Position numbers and translations under genes: made by a program. Source: Longimicrobium sp. (GTDB lineage: Bacteria; Gemmatimonadota; Gemmatimonadetes; Longimicrobiales; Longimicrobiaceae). From it: a stretch of 64,000 nt of DNA. Location: NCBI RefSeq assembly GCF_035474595.1, contig NZ_DATIND010000080.1, forward strand, positions 62,001-126,000, given 5' to 3'. The first letter of the stretch is position 1, and each line of letters opens with the position of its first letter. The notes under the pieces were generated by a model that did no database searches, had not been told where the DNA came from, and was given only the letters and a program-made list of their open reading frames with translations. Shown here in pieces: positions 56,690-64,000 of this stretch.

Positions 56690-57822
56690 GCGCGCGCGTC
56701 CTCTTCGCCGGCGGCGGCACGGGCGGGCACCTGTATCCCGCGCTGAACCTGGGCGACGCGGTGAAGCGCGCCGACCCCTCCGCCGAGGTCTTCTTCGTGG
56801 GCGCGCAGCGCGGGGTGGAGAGCCGCGTGCTGCCGGAGAAGGGCGTGCAGCACCAGCTCCTGCCGATGGAGCCCATCCGCCGCGCGCGGCCGTGGGAGAA
56901 CTGGAAGCTGTTCCCGGCGATGATGGGCACGTGGAGCCGGCTGCGCGGCCTCTTCCGCACCTTCCGCCCCGACGTCGTTGTCGGCACGGGCGGGTACGCG
57001 AGCGGACCGGCCGTGTTCTACGCGATGCTGCGCGGCGTTCCGTTCGCGCTGCAGGAGCAGAACTCGTTTCCGGGGTTCGTCACGCGCAAGCTGGCGGGGC
57101 GCGCGCGGCAGCTCCACCTGGCCTTCCCCGAGGCGCGGAAGTACCTGAAGACGGGGCCGAAGACGGAGATCTTCGAGTACGGCAACCCCATCAAGCCCCC
57201 CGACTTCGCGGTGGACCGGGCCACGGCGCGCGCCAGGTTCGGGCTGGGCGGCGGGATCGTCTGCCTGGTGACGGGCGGGAGCCAGGGCGCGCGCGCGGTG
57301 AACGAGGCGCTGCTCTCGGACCTGCGCGGAGTGGCGGAAGGGCGGCTGGAGGCGCCGCCGCCGGGGTTCGAGATCCTGTGGGCCACGGGAACGGGGAACT
57401 TCGACCAGGTGCAGGCGCGGCTGGGCGAGGCGGGGCGCCCCGCGTGGGTGAAGCCAATGGCGTACATCGAGGACATGCCGGGCGCGCTGGCCTCGGCGGA
57501 CTTCGCCATCAGCCGCGCGGGGGCGATGTCGCTGGCCGAGCTGTGCGCCTGGGGGATCCCGGCCATCCTGGTGCCGCTCCCCACCGCCGCCGCCAACCAC
57601 CAGCACCACAACGCGGTGGCGCTGGCCGACGCCGACGCCGCGCTGATGGTGCCCGAGAGCGAGCTGGGCCAGGGCCGCCTCTGGCGCGACATGATGGAGC
57701 TGGCCAAGGACCCCGCCCGCCGAGCGGAGCTCGCCGCGAAGGCCAGGGACCGCGGCAAGCCCGACGCGGCGGACCGGATTGCGGGGGAGCTGCTGAGGAT
57801 GGTGGGAGAGAAGAAGTCCTGA
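56686..57822 (+). CDS. murG: UDP-GlcNAc:lipid I GlcNAc transferase
   Basis: A 378-residue GT28 enzyme at the inner face of the membrane that converts lipid I to lipid II. Marks: F-A-G-G-G-T-G-G-H-L near 7-16, G-T-G-G-Y-A-S-G-P near 103, Q-E-Q-N near 128, G-G-S-Q-G-A near 200, S-R-A-G-A-M-S-L-A-E near 275 and N-H-Q-H-H-N-A near 305. Overlaps ftsW by four bases; a repeat block follows. Confidence 0.95.
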   Translation: MSARVLFAGGGTGGHLYPALNLGDAVKRADPSAEVFFVGAQRGVESRVLPEKGVQHQLLPMEPIRRARPWENWKLFPAMMGTWSRLRGLFRTFRPDVVVGTGGYASGPAVFYAMLRGVPFALQEQNSFPGFVTRKLAGRARQLHLAFPEARKYLKTGPKTEIFEYGNPIKPPDFAVDRATARARFGLGGGIVCLVTGGSQGARAVNEALLSDLRGVAEGRLEAPPPGFEILWATGTGNFDQVQARLGEAGRPAWVKPMAYIEDMPGALASADFAISRAGAMSLAELCAWGIPAILVPLPTAAANHQHHNAVALADADAALMVPESELGQGRLWRDMMELAKDPARRAELAAKARDRGKPDAADRIAGELLRMVGEKKS

Positions 57823-57846
57823 GTCCCAAGTCCTGAGTCCTAAGTG
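57823..57846 (+). repeat. AGTCC tandem array after murG
   Basis: Units GAGTCCCA, AGTCCTGAGTCC, TAAGTGA start at the base after the stop. The core is AGTCC, a variant of AGTGC, with the same polarity. Confidence 0.75.
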
Positions 57847-57860
57847 ACGGGCTTGGAGAC

Positions 57861-57906
57861 GGTGAATGAATTCACCGCCAACAACAGCACAAAGTCCCTG
57901 CGGGAC
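57861..57906 (+). repeat. Two-hairpin interspersed repeat, copy 7
   Basis: GGTGAA[TGAA]TTCACC, linker GCCAACAACAGCACAAAG, then TCCC/GGGA. A GC-rich hairpin (57952-58003) follows, as in the blocks at 5.6 and 53.7 kb. Confidence 0.8.
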
Positions 57907-57951
57907 TGCTGGCGGGCATTCGGGTGATGCGCTGAAGCTTGTGCGGCGCTG

Positions 57952-58003
57952 AGTTCTCCCCCTCCCCCAGGCAGTTTTGGGGGAGGGGGTCGGGGGGAGA
58001 GGG
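57952..58003. repeat. GC-rich hairpin of the TTCTCCC family, copy 3
   Basis: CCCTCCCCCAGGCA and its near-complement around TTTTGGG; diverged from copies 1 and 2. Confidence 0.65.
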
Positions 58004-58185
58004 CCGCGGTGGTGCGGCGGCACAATGGGTTCTCGATCGCGCAGATAGTTCGTCCGCAGGCGGTTGCCCCCGGTGGCGGGTGGTGAGGGGGATGGTTGGG
58101 AGTCGGGCCGCCGGGGGCCCGCCGCGGACGGGGAGACGGAATGTCGAGCGCGAACGTGGAGCCGAGCGCCGAACCAGCGCACTCC

Positions 58186-58250
58186 GCACGGACGCACTCA
58201 CGCACTTGCAGTTCACTTGGGACTCAGGACCTGGGACTCAGGACTTCTTT
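58186..58250 (-). repeat. GCACT/GGACT tandem array before murC
   Basis: Units CGCACTC, CGCACTTGC, then GGGACTCAGGACCT drift towards the murC start, in GCACT sense. The 463-base gap 57823-58285 holds no gene. Confidence 0.8.
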
Positions 58251-58285
58251 TCAAGCCCTGTCAGTCGAGCGTTCCGAACGGTAGA

Positions 58286-59713
58286 ATGGTGAGCGAAACC
58301 GAAATCGATCTCGTGGAGCTGGCCCGCAGCGGTCCCGTGCACTTCGTCGGCATCGGCGGGGCGGGGATGGCTCCGCTCGCCGAGATGCTGCTGCTGGCGG
58401 GCGGCCGGGTCACCGGGTGCCAGGACCACGTGAACGCCTCCGCGCGGCTTCTCCGGCGCCATGGTGCCGTGGTCACCGAGGGGCACGACCCGGCGCACGT
58501 GGCCGATTGCGTGGCCGTGGTGATGACCGCCGCCGTTCCCGAGGACCACCCCGAGATCGCCGCGGCGCGCGCGCGCGGCATCCCCGTGCTGAAGCGGGCG
58601 CGGGCGCTGGGCGCCATCGTCAACCGCGGCACCGTGGTGGGCATCGCGGGAACGCACGGGAAGACCACCACCACCACGCTCACCACCACCGTCCTGGCCG
58701 CCGCCGGTCTCGACCCCACCGGCTTCGTGGGCGCCCACGTCCCCGCGTGGGGCGGCAACCTCCGCGGCGGCGGCGACAAGGTCTACGTGGTCGAGGCCGA
58801 CGAGTACGACCGCTCGTTCCACCAGCTCCATCCCAGGGTCGCCGTCGTCACCACGCTCGAGGCCGACCACCTGGACATCTACGGCTCGCTGGAGGCGGTG
58901 GAAGAGTCGTTCCTGGCCTACGCCGAGTCGGTGCCCGACGACGGGATGATCGCCTGCTGCGCCGACGACCACGGCGCCGCGCGTCTCGCCACCATCCTCC
59001 GCGGCGGGCCGGAGCGGGTGATGACCTACGGCCTGAACGCGGGCTCCATGCTCCGCGCCGAGGACGTCGCCGCCGACGCGGGCGGGCAGAGCTTCACCGT
59101 GCGCGAGCGGGGGAAGGTGCTGGGCGCGGCGCGGCTGCGGGCGCCCGGGCTGCACAACGTGCGCAACGCGCTGGCGGCCGTCGCGGTCGCGCGGCGCTTC
59201 GGGATCGCGTGGGACGTGATCGCGCGCGGGGTGGAGGAGTACGCGGGGATCGACCGGCGCTTCGAGCAGGTGGGCGAGGCCGGCGGGGTGCTGTTCGTGG
59301 ACGACTACGCGCACCACCCCACCGAGATCGAGGCGACGCTGCGGGCCGCGCGCGCCTCGTATCCCGGCCGCCGCCTGGTCGCCGTCTTCCAGCCGCACCT
59401 GTACTCGCGGACGCGCGACTTCGCGCCGGAGTTCGGGCGGGTGCTGGCGGCGGCGGACGTGGTCTTCCTCACCGACATCTACGCGGCGCGCGAGCGGCCC
59501 ATTCCCGGCATCACCGGCCAGCTGATCGCCACCCCCGCGCGGGAAGCGGGGGGCGACGTGCGCTACGTCCCCGACCGCGCGGAGATCGTGGACGCGGTCG
59601 CGGCCGAGCTGAAGCCGGGCGATCTCTGCCTGACCATGGGCGCGGGGAACCTGGACGAGGCCTCGCGCGACCTGCTGCGGCTCGTCTCCGAGCCGGCCGA
59701 GGCGGGGCGATGA
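58286..59713 (+). CDS. murC: UDP-N-acetylmuramate--L-alanine ligase
   Basis: A 475-residue Mur ligase that adds L-Ala first. Marks: F-V-G-I-G-G-A-G-M near 20, G-T-H-G-K-T-T-T-T near 119, E-A-D-E-Y-D-R-S-F near 164, D-H-L-D-I-Y near 192, and D-D-Y-A-H-H-P-T-E near 335. The start is ATG 58286, with GTG 58289 as alternative; no strong ribosome site, since the repeat array lies 35 bases upstream. Its stop overlaps ftsQ directly, so murB and ddl are absent from their usual place. Confidence 0.94.
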   Translation: MVSETEIDLVELARSGPVHFVGIGGAGMAPLAEMLLLAGGRVTGCQDHVNASARLLRRHGAVVTEGHDPAHVADCVAVVMTAAVPEDHPEIAAARARGIPVLKRARALGAIVNRGTVVGIAGTHGKTTTTTLTTTVLAAAGLDPTGFVGAHVPAWGGNLRGGGDKVYVVEADEYDRSFHQLHPRVAVVTTLEADHLDIYGSLEAVEESFLAYAESVPDDGMIACCADDHGAARLATILRGGPERVMTYGLNAGSMLRAEDVAADAGGQSFTVRERGKVLGAARLRAPGLHNVRNALAAVAVARRFGIAWDVIARGVEEYAGIDRRFEQVGEAGGVLFVDDYAHHPTEIEATLRAARASYPGRRLVAVFQPHLYSRTRDFAPEFGRVLAAADVVFLTDIYAARERPIPGITGQLIATPAREAGGDVRYVPDRAEIVDAVAAELKPGDLCLTMGAGNLDEASRDLLRLVSEPAEAGR

Positions 59714-60450
59714 AGCGGGCGCTGCGCCTCGCGCTCGTCGCCATTCCGGTCGCCGCCGCGGCCTCGTCGCCCTGGTGGGCGCCGCCGGCCGGTCGGCGGA
59801 TCGAGTGGTTCGGCGCGGAGCGGGTGGAGGTCGCCGGCGCCCATCTCCTGGCGCCGCACGAGATCCTGCGGGCCAGTGGCGTGCGGGTGGGGACGAACGT
59901 GTGGAGCGATCCCGCCCCCTTCGTCGCCGCGCTCCGGCGCCACCCCGCCATCGCCGACGCGGAGGTGGTGCGCGTGCTCCCGAGGACGCTGCGCATCCGC
60001 ATCACCGAGAAGACGCCCGCCGCGCTGGTGCTCGCGGGGACGCTCCGTCCGGCGACGGGGGACGGGGAGATCCTCTCCGTCGACCCCGCGCGCGAGCCCG
60101 TCGATCTCCCCGTGCTGGACGGGCGGGTGCGGACGGACGGCCGCGGGCGCGTGACCGATGCCGGGACGCGCGCCGCGCTGGCCGAGGCGGCGCGGCTGGG
60201 CGAGCTGGAGCCGGCGCTGATGGCGCGGGTGAGCGAGCTCCTCCCCGCGCCCGGCGAGCTGCGGCTGATCCTGGGCCAGCCCGCGCTGGACGTGCTGGTG
60301 CGCGACGGGATGGAGCCCGACGCGCTGGTCCGCCTCCGCGCCGCGGTCGACGACGTTGCCCGCCGCGCCGCGGCCGACACCACGCACCATGGACGCCCGA
60401 CCGTGGACGCGCGCTTCGACGACCAGGTGGTCGTCCGCTGGCAGAGCTGA
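59710..60450 (+). CDS. ftsQ: Cell division protein FtsQ
   Basis: A 246-residue protein. One membrane helix (about 6-22), then a POTRA domain from about 33 (V-E-V-A-G-A-H-L-L-A-P-H-E-I-L, with V-V-R-V-L-P-R-T-L-R-I-R-I-T-E-K-T-P-A-A), then a beta domain to the end. Position between murC and ftsA supports FtsQ, the FtsL/FtsB partner that links the early and late divisome. Sequence identity in this family is low. Confidence 0.88.
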   Translation: MKRALRLALVAIPVAAAASSPWWAPPAGRRIEWFGAERVEVAGAHLLAPHEILRASGVRVGTNVWSDPAPFVAALRRHPAIADAEVVRVLPRTLRIRITEKTPAALVLAGTLRPATGDGEILSVDPAREPVDLPVLDGRVRTDGRGRVTDAGTRAALAEAARLGELEPALMARVSELLPAPGELRLILGQPALDVLVRDGMEPDALVRLRAAVDDVARRAAADTTHHGRPTVDARFDDQVVVRWQS

Positions 60451-60457
60451 ACCCCGT

Positions 60458-60507
60458 GCGAGCCGACGCACTTTCGCACTCTCGCACCTTCGCACTTTCG
60501 CACTCGC
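60458..60507 (-). repeat. GCACTTTC tandem array before ftsA
   Basis: Five units of 7-9 bp (CGCACTTT, CGCACTCT, CGCACCTT, CGCACTTT, CGCACTC) end four bases before the ftsA ATG; GCACT sense. No Shine-Dalgarno remains. Confidence 0.85.
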
Positions 60508-60511
60508 CCTG

Positions 60512-61771
60512 ATGCGCCCAACCGTCGTTGCAGGCCTGGACATCGGCTCCAGCAAGACCGCCGTCGTGATCGCCGAGATCGACGGCGAGGCCGCGCAGCG
60601 CGCGCAGGTGAAGATCCTGGGCGTGGGCCAGGCGCGCACCACCGGCATCCGCCGCGAGATCGTCACCGACATCGAGGCCACCACCGAGGCCGTCCGCAAG
60701 GCGGTGAAGGAGGCCGAGCTGATGGCGGGGGTGAAGGTCGACCGCCTCTACACCGGCATCGCCGGCGAGCACATCCACGCCTGGCCATCCAACGGCGTCG
60801 TCGCCGTCGGGCGGCAGCAGGGCTCGCGCGACCAGGAGGTGAGCGCGGCCGACGTGGAGCGCGTGAACGAGGTCGCCCGCGCGGTGCCCATCCCCGCCGA
60901 CCGTGAGCTGATCCACGCCATCCCGCAGGAGTACATCGTCGACGCGCAGGACGGCATCCGCGACCCGGTGGGGATGGCGGCCATGCGCCTCGAGGCCGAG
61001 GTCTTCATTGTCACCGGCTCGGCCAGCGCCGCGCAGAACATCCGCAAGTCGGTGACGCGCGCCGGGTACCAGGTCGCGGAGCTCGTCCTCGAGCCGCTGG
61101 CCTCCGCCGCCGCGGTCATGTCGGACGACGAGAAGGAGATCGGCACCGCGCTCGTCGAGCTCGGCGGGGGGACGACGGACGTCGCGGTCTTCCACGAGCG
61201 GAAGATCCGCCACCTGGCCAGCCTCCCGTGGGGCGGGTCGACGGTGACGAACGATCTCGCCAAGGGCCTCTCCCTCCCCTACGCGGAAGCGCAGCGGGCC
61301 AAGGAGCGGTGGGGCTCGGCGCGGGCCGACCTGATCAACCCGAACGAGACCTTCGAGATCCCCGGGCCGGCGCAGGGGCAGACGCGCCACGTTGCCCGCG
61401 AGCTGCTGGCGCACATCATCGAGCAGCGGATGGACGAGATCTTCGGACTCGTCGCGGCGGAGCTGGAGCGGAGCGGGCTGGCGGGGGCGCTGGGGGGCGG
61501 AATCGTGCTCACCGGCGGCGGCGCCAGCCTGGCGGGAATCGTGGAGCTGGCCGAGCGCAGCTTTGCCGCGCCGGTGCGCGTGGGCGTGCCCGGAGACGGG
61601 CTCGGCGGGCTTGCGGATTCGGTGCGCCGGCCCAAGTTTGCTACGGCTGCCGGCCTCGTCATCTACGGCTCCCGCCGACTCATCGACGACACCCCCGAAG
61701 GCGCCGCGTCCGGATCGTCTGTTTCCGGAACATTGCGGCGAGTGAAGGATTGGCTCGCGGACTTCTTCTAG
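60512..61771 (+). CDS. ftsA: Cell division protein FtsA
   Basis: A 419-residue actin-like ATPase that tethers FtsZ to the membrane. Marks: G-L-D-I-G-S-S-K-T near 8 (phosphate 1), [10 protein letters not shown] near 211 (phosphate 2), L-T-G-G-G-A-S-L near 331 (adenosine site). The last 16 residues, [16 protein letters not shown], form the amphipathic membrane-targeting helix. The ATG is directly preceded by the repeat array. Confidence 0.96.
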   Translation: MRPTVVAGLDIGSSKTAVVIAEIDGEAAQRAQVKILGVGQARTTGIRREIVTDIEATTEAVRKAVKEAELMAGVKVDRLYTGIAGEHIHAWPSNGVVAVGRQQGSRDQEVSAADVERVNEVARAVPIPADRELIHAIPQEYIVDAQDGIRDPVGMAAMRLEAEVFIVTGSASAAQNIRKSVTRAGYQVAELVLEPLASAAAVMSDDEKEIGTALVELGGGTTDVAVFHERKIRHLASLPWGGSTVTNDLAKGLSLPYAEAQRAKERWGSARADLINPNETFEIPGPAQGQTRHVARELLAHIIEQRMDEIFGLVAAELERSGLAGALGGGIVLTGGGASLAGIVELAERSFAAPVRVGVPGDGLGGLADSVRRPKFATAAGLVIYGSRRLIDDTPEGAASGSSVSGTLRRVKDWLADFF

Positions 61772-61848
61772 GTCCCCAGGCCCTGGTATCCATGCATGCA
61801 AACCGACCGGCGGAACCCTCCCACGCGGACCGGAGGAGCGAACCCAAG

Positions 61849-63156
61849 ATGATCTTCGAGTACGAAGACCCGATGCCGCAGAACGCCCGCATGAAGGTGG
61901 TGGGCGTGGGCGGCGGCGGCGGAAACGCCGTGAACCGGATGATCGAGGAGGACCTGGAGGGCGTGGAGTTCATCTCGGTGAACACCGACGCGCAGGTCCT
62001 GAAGATGAGCAAGGCGCCCGTCAAGCTGCAGATCGGGCAGAAGCTGACCCGCGGGCTGGGCGCCGGCGCGCGCCCCGACGTGGGGCGGCTGGCGCTGGAG
62101 GAGAACCGCGAGGAGATGCGGAAGGCGCTGGACGGCGCCGACCTGGTCTTCATCACCGCGGGGATGGGCGGCGGCACCGGCACCGGCGCCGCGCCGCTCA
62201 TCGCCGAGATGGCGCGCGAGATGGGGGCGCTGACCATCGCCATCGTCACCAAGCCCTTCCAGTTCGAGGGGAAGAAGCGGATGCGGCAGGCCGACGAGGG
62301 GCTGATGGAGCTGAAGCGCGCGGCCGACACCATGATCGTGGTGCCGAACGAGCGCCTCCTCTCGGTGGTCGGCAAGGGCACCAGCTTCAAGGACGCGCTG
62401 AAGAAGGCCGACGAGGTGCTGCTGCACGCCACGCAGGGCATCTCCGACCTGATCCGCGTGACCGGCGAGGTGAACGTGGACTTCGCCGACGTGCGCACGA
62501 TCATGAGCAACCGCGGCGCGGCGCTGATGGGCACCGGCTTCGGCAAGGGCGAGAACCGCGCGGTCGAGGCGGCGCAGGAGGCCATCTCGAGCCCGCTGCT
62601 GGACAACATCTCCATCTCGGGCGCGGCGGGCGTGCTGATCAACATCACCGGCGGGATGGACCTGGCGATCGACGAGGTGACCACCATCTCGTCCATCATC
62701 CAGGAAGCCGCGGGCGACGAGGCCGAGATCATCTTCGGCGCCGTGCACGACAGCGGGATGAAGGAAGAGGTGCGCGTGACCGTCATCGCCACGGGCTTCG
62801 AGCGCGGCGAGCCGGTGTTCGAGCGGCACGACAACGTGATCCGCGCCGACTTCCGGCGGGGCGACGCACGCCACGAGGTGCGCCCGCTCTCCGGCTCGCG
62901 CACCGTGCTCCCCGGCGGCGGCGCGGGCGACGGGCACTCCTCGCCCTTCGCGCGCCCCTCCGCCCCGGCGGAGCGCGAGCCCACGCCCTTCCACCCGCGC
63001 CCGGCGCCCGCGCCGCAGCCGCAGATGGAGCGCGAGCGCGAGGCCGGGCGCGAGCAGGGCACGCCGGTCACGCGGCTGCCGGTTCCGCCGCGCCAGCCCG
63101 AGAAGAGCGTGAACGACCTCGAGATCCCCACCTTCATCCGCCGGCAGATGGACTGA
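61849..63156 (+). CDS. ftsZ: Cell division GTPase FtsZ
   Basis: A 435-residue tubulin homologue forming the Z ring. Marks: [11 protein letters not shown] near 19, [11 protein letters not shown] near 105 (tubulin signature), and the T7-loop region N-V-D-F-A-D near 206. The GTPase core ends near 330; a Pro/Arg/Glu-rich linker of about 90 residues follows, then the conserved C-terminal peptide [11 protein letters not shown] that binds FtsA. GGAGGA lies before the ATG. Confidence 0.97.
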   Translation: MIFEYEDPMPQNARMKVVGVGGGGGNAVNRMIEEDLEGVEFISVNTDAQVLKMSKAPVKLQIGQKLTRGLGAGARPDVGRLALEENREEMRKALDGADLVFITAGMGGGTGTGAAPLIAEMAREMGALTIAIVTKPFQFEGKKRMRQADEGLMELKRAADTMIVVPNERLLSVVGKGTSFKDALKKADEVLLHATQGISDLIRVTGEVNVDFADVRTIMSNRGAALMGTGFGKGENRAVEAAQEAISSPLLDNISISGAAGVLINITGGMDLAIDEVTTISSIIQEAAGDEAEIIFGAVHDSGMKEEVRVTVIATGFERGEPVFERHDNVIRADFRRGDARHEVRPLSGSRTVLPGGGAGDGHSSPFARPSAPAEREPTPFHPRPAPAPQPQMEREREAGREQGTPVTRLPVPPRQPEKSVNDLEIPTFIRRQMD

Positions 63157-63186
63157 TGGAAGGCTTCGCGGGATCGTAGGCACCAG

Positions 63187-63229
63187 AGCGCAGCGAGACC
63201 CCGGTGGACGGCGGGGGTCTCGCTGCGCT
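63187..63229 (+). terminator. Terminator at the end of the dcw cluster
   Basis: A perfect 16-bp stem (63187-63202 with 63214-63229) with an 11-base loop, followed by TTCC. Confidence 0.85.
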
Positions 63230-63238
63230 TCCGCTGGA

Positions 63239-63255
63239 GGGGACAGGGGACAGGG
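63239..63255 (+). repeat. GGGGACAG tandem repeat after ftsZ
   Basis: Two units and a part, as after the BON gene at 9713. A further GC hairpin, ACCCTCTCCCGTTATCGGGAGGGGT, lies at 63299-63325. Together with the terminator they fill the 308-base gap. Confidence 0.7.
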
Positions 63256-63464
63256 CGGCGCGCGGAGGGTTCGGAGCCGCGCGGAACCTTGGGAGCAACA
63301 ACCCTCTCCCGTTATCGGGAGGGGTGGCGAGCCTCGGCGAGCCGGGTGAGGGGTGGAGGGTGAGGTCCAGGCCGCAATTCGCACGCACGCATCCGTTCTT
63401 CGGATGCTCTCGATCCAACTCGTCGCAAATCACTCGCAGTAGATCCAATCAGGAGGTACCCGGG

Positions 63465-64000
63465 ATGGCGAATCCCTACCGCTTGCTCTCGATCGGCATG
63501 CTGGGCACGTTCGGCGTGGCCCTCGGCGCGGTGTTCCTGCATCGCCCCGAGCCCAGGCCGCCCGCCGCGCCCGGGCTGCTGCCCACGGCGCACGCCGCGC
63601 CGCTGGAGCACGTGCGCCACGAGAAGCTGCGGCACGGGCACTCGCTGGCCGAACTGCTGCGCCAGCTGGAGGTGGACGGCGAGCAGGCGGCCGCCATCCT
63701 CGCGCAGCTCCCCGACTCGGCGGGCGACGGCGAGGTGCGCGAGGGGCGCGAGTTCGACTTCCGCGTGGACACGCGCACCGGCGGACTGCGGCGCATGACG
63801 CTGCAGCTGGACGCCGACCGCGTGCTGCGCGTGGACGCCCGCGGCCGGCTCCGCGCGCGCGTCGACTCCGTCTCGGTGCACACCGACACCGCGGTGTTCG
63901 CGGGGACGGTGCGCTACTCGCTGTACGAGGCGCTGCTGAACGGCCACGGCGACATCCCGCGCCGCGAGCGCCAGCGCGTGGCCGACCAGATCGCCGACGG
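63465..64000 (+). CDS. N-terminal part of an M23-type (OapA/LysM-like) envelope protein, cut by window end
   Basis: The frame runs off the window after 178 codons. AGGAGG is seven bases before the ATG. A signal anchor (about 5-22) is followed by R-H-G-H-S-L-A-E-L-L-R-Q-L near 55, the OapA/LysM-like start of many M23 endopeptidases, and a beta-rich segment G-R-E-F-D-F-R-V-D-T-R-T-G-G-L-R-R-M-T-L-Q-L. The catalytic domain, if present, lies outside. A wall-hydrolase next to ftsZ would suit septum splitting, but this is inference. Confidence 0.7.
   Translation, partial: MANPYRLLSIGMLGTFGVALGAVFLHRPEPRPPAAPGLLPTAHAAPLEHVRHEKLRHGHSLAELLRQLEVDGEQAAAILAQLPDSAGDGEVREGREFDFRVDTRTGGLRRMTLQLDADRVLRVDARGRLRARVDSVSVHTDTAVFAGTVRYSLYEALLNGHGDIPRRERQRVADQIAD

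Overview
The window is about 70% GC and carries a nearly complete division and cell-wall (dcw) cluster. The rest is housekeeping genes, secreted enzymes, outer-membrane-type proteins and dense short intergenic repeats. LysM/usher-like proteins, small secreted and lipoprotein-like peptides, a pinensin-type RiPP leader and the repeat families fit a Gram-negative soil bacterium of the Gemmatimonadota, most like the Longimicrobium group. That assignment is inferred from gene content; no rRNA, tRNA, CRISPR array or insertion sequence was seen.

Layout. 1-3.6 kb (+): end of a DUF2339 membrane protein, a small CxxC protein, a MOSC protein and a secreted alpha/beta hydrolase, mostly overlapping. 3.9-5.5 kb (-): DUF697-like protein and a K+ channel with RCK domains. 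5.9-8.35 kb (-): molybdenum cofactor operon mobA-mobB-moeA; mobA appears to start at CTG. 8.7-11.1 kb: two BON proteins and a beta-barrel protein. 11.4-15.0 kb: gpmI with a coupled lipoprotein, and a divergent M15-like peptidase. 15.3-19.8 kb (-): beta-helix protein, NlpC/P60 peptidase, class V aminotransferase. 20.3-26.5 kb: thiM, an ICMT-like methyltransferase, a SUKH-TonB fusion, an EthD protein, unknowns and a cysteine synthase. 26.7-31.6 kb: a lower-GC accessory stretch with twin winged-helix proteins, a TPR protein, two small lipoprotein peptides ending in GSG-N/H, and a 108-bp duplication. 32.0-38.6 kb: S1/P1 nuclease, a TIGR04222-like protein, a CFA-synthase-like methyltransferase, MtfA-type protease and D-amino-acid oxidase. 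38.6-43.0 kb (-): a chaperone/usher-like locus of subunit, PapD-like chaperone, and a large barrel protein with carboxypeptidase-regulatory and LysM domains. 43.6-45.0 kb (-): lipid kinase and an orphan 13-Cys RiPP precursor. 45.3-63.2 kb (+): mraZ, a small CxC gene, rsmH, ftsL, ftsI, murE, murF, mraY, murD, ftsW, murG, murC, ftsQ, ftsA, ftsZ, then the start of an M23-type protein.

How they work together. The dcw genes are coupled by stop/start overlaps of about 4 bases (GTGA, ATGA, TTGA) and are headed by a promoter with three MraZ boxes. Exceptions are the mraY-murD, murG-murC and ftsQ-ftsA joints, which are filled with tandem repeats.

Repeats. The intergenic DNA holds (1) arrays of 7-10 bp units with core AGTGC/GCACT whose polarity follows the flanking genes: AGTGC-sense after stops, GCACT-sense before starts; (2) a two-hairpin repeat with compensatory stem changes and an NRAA-type tetraloop, at least eight copies; (3) long GC-rich palindromes, one of which encodes the signal-peptide region of the usher-like protein; and (4) a REP-like GATCCTTCGGCCTGCAAC family.
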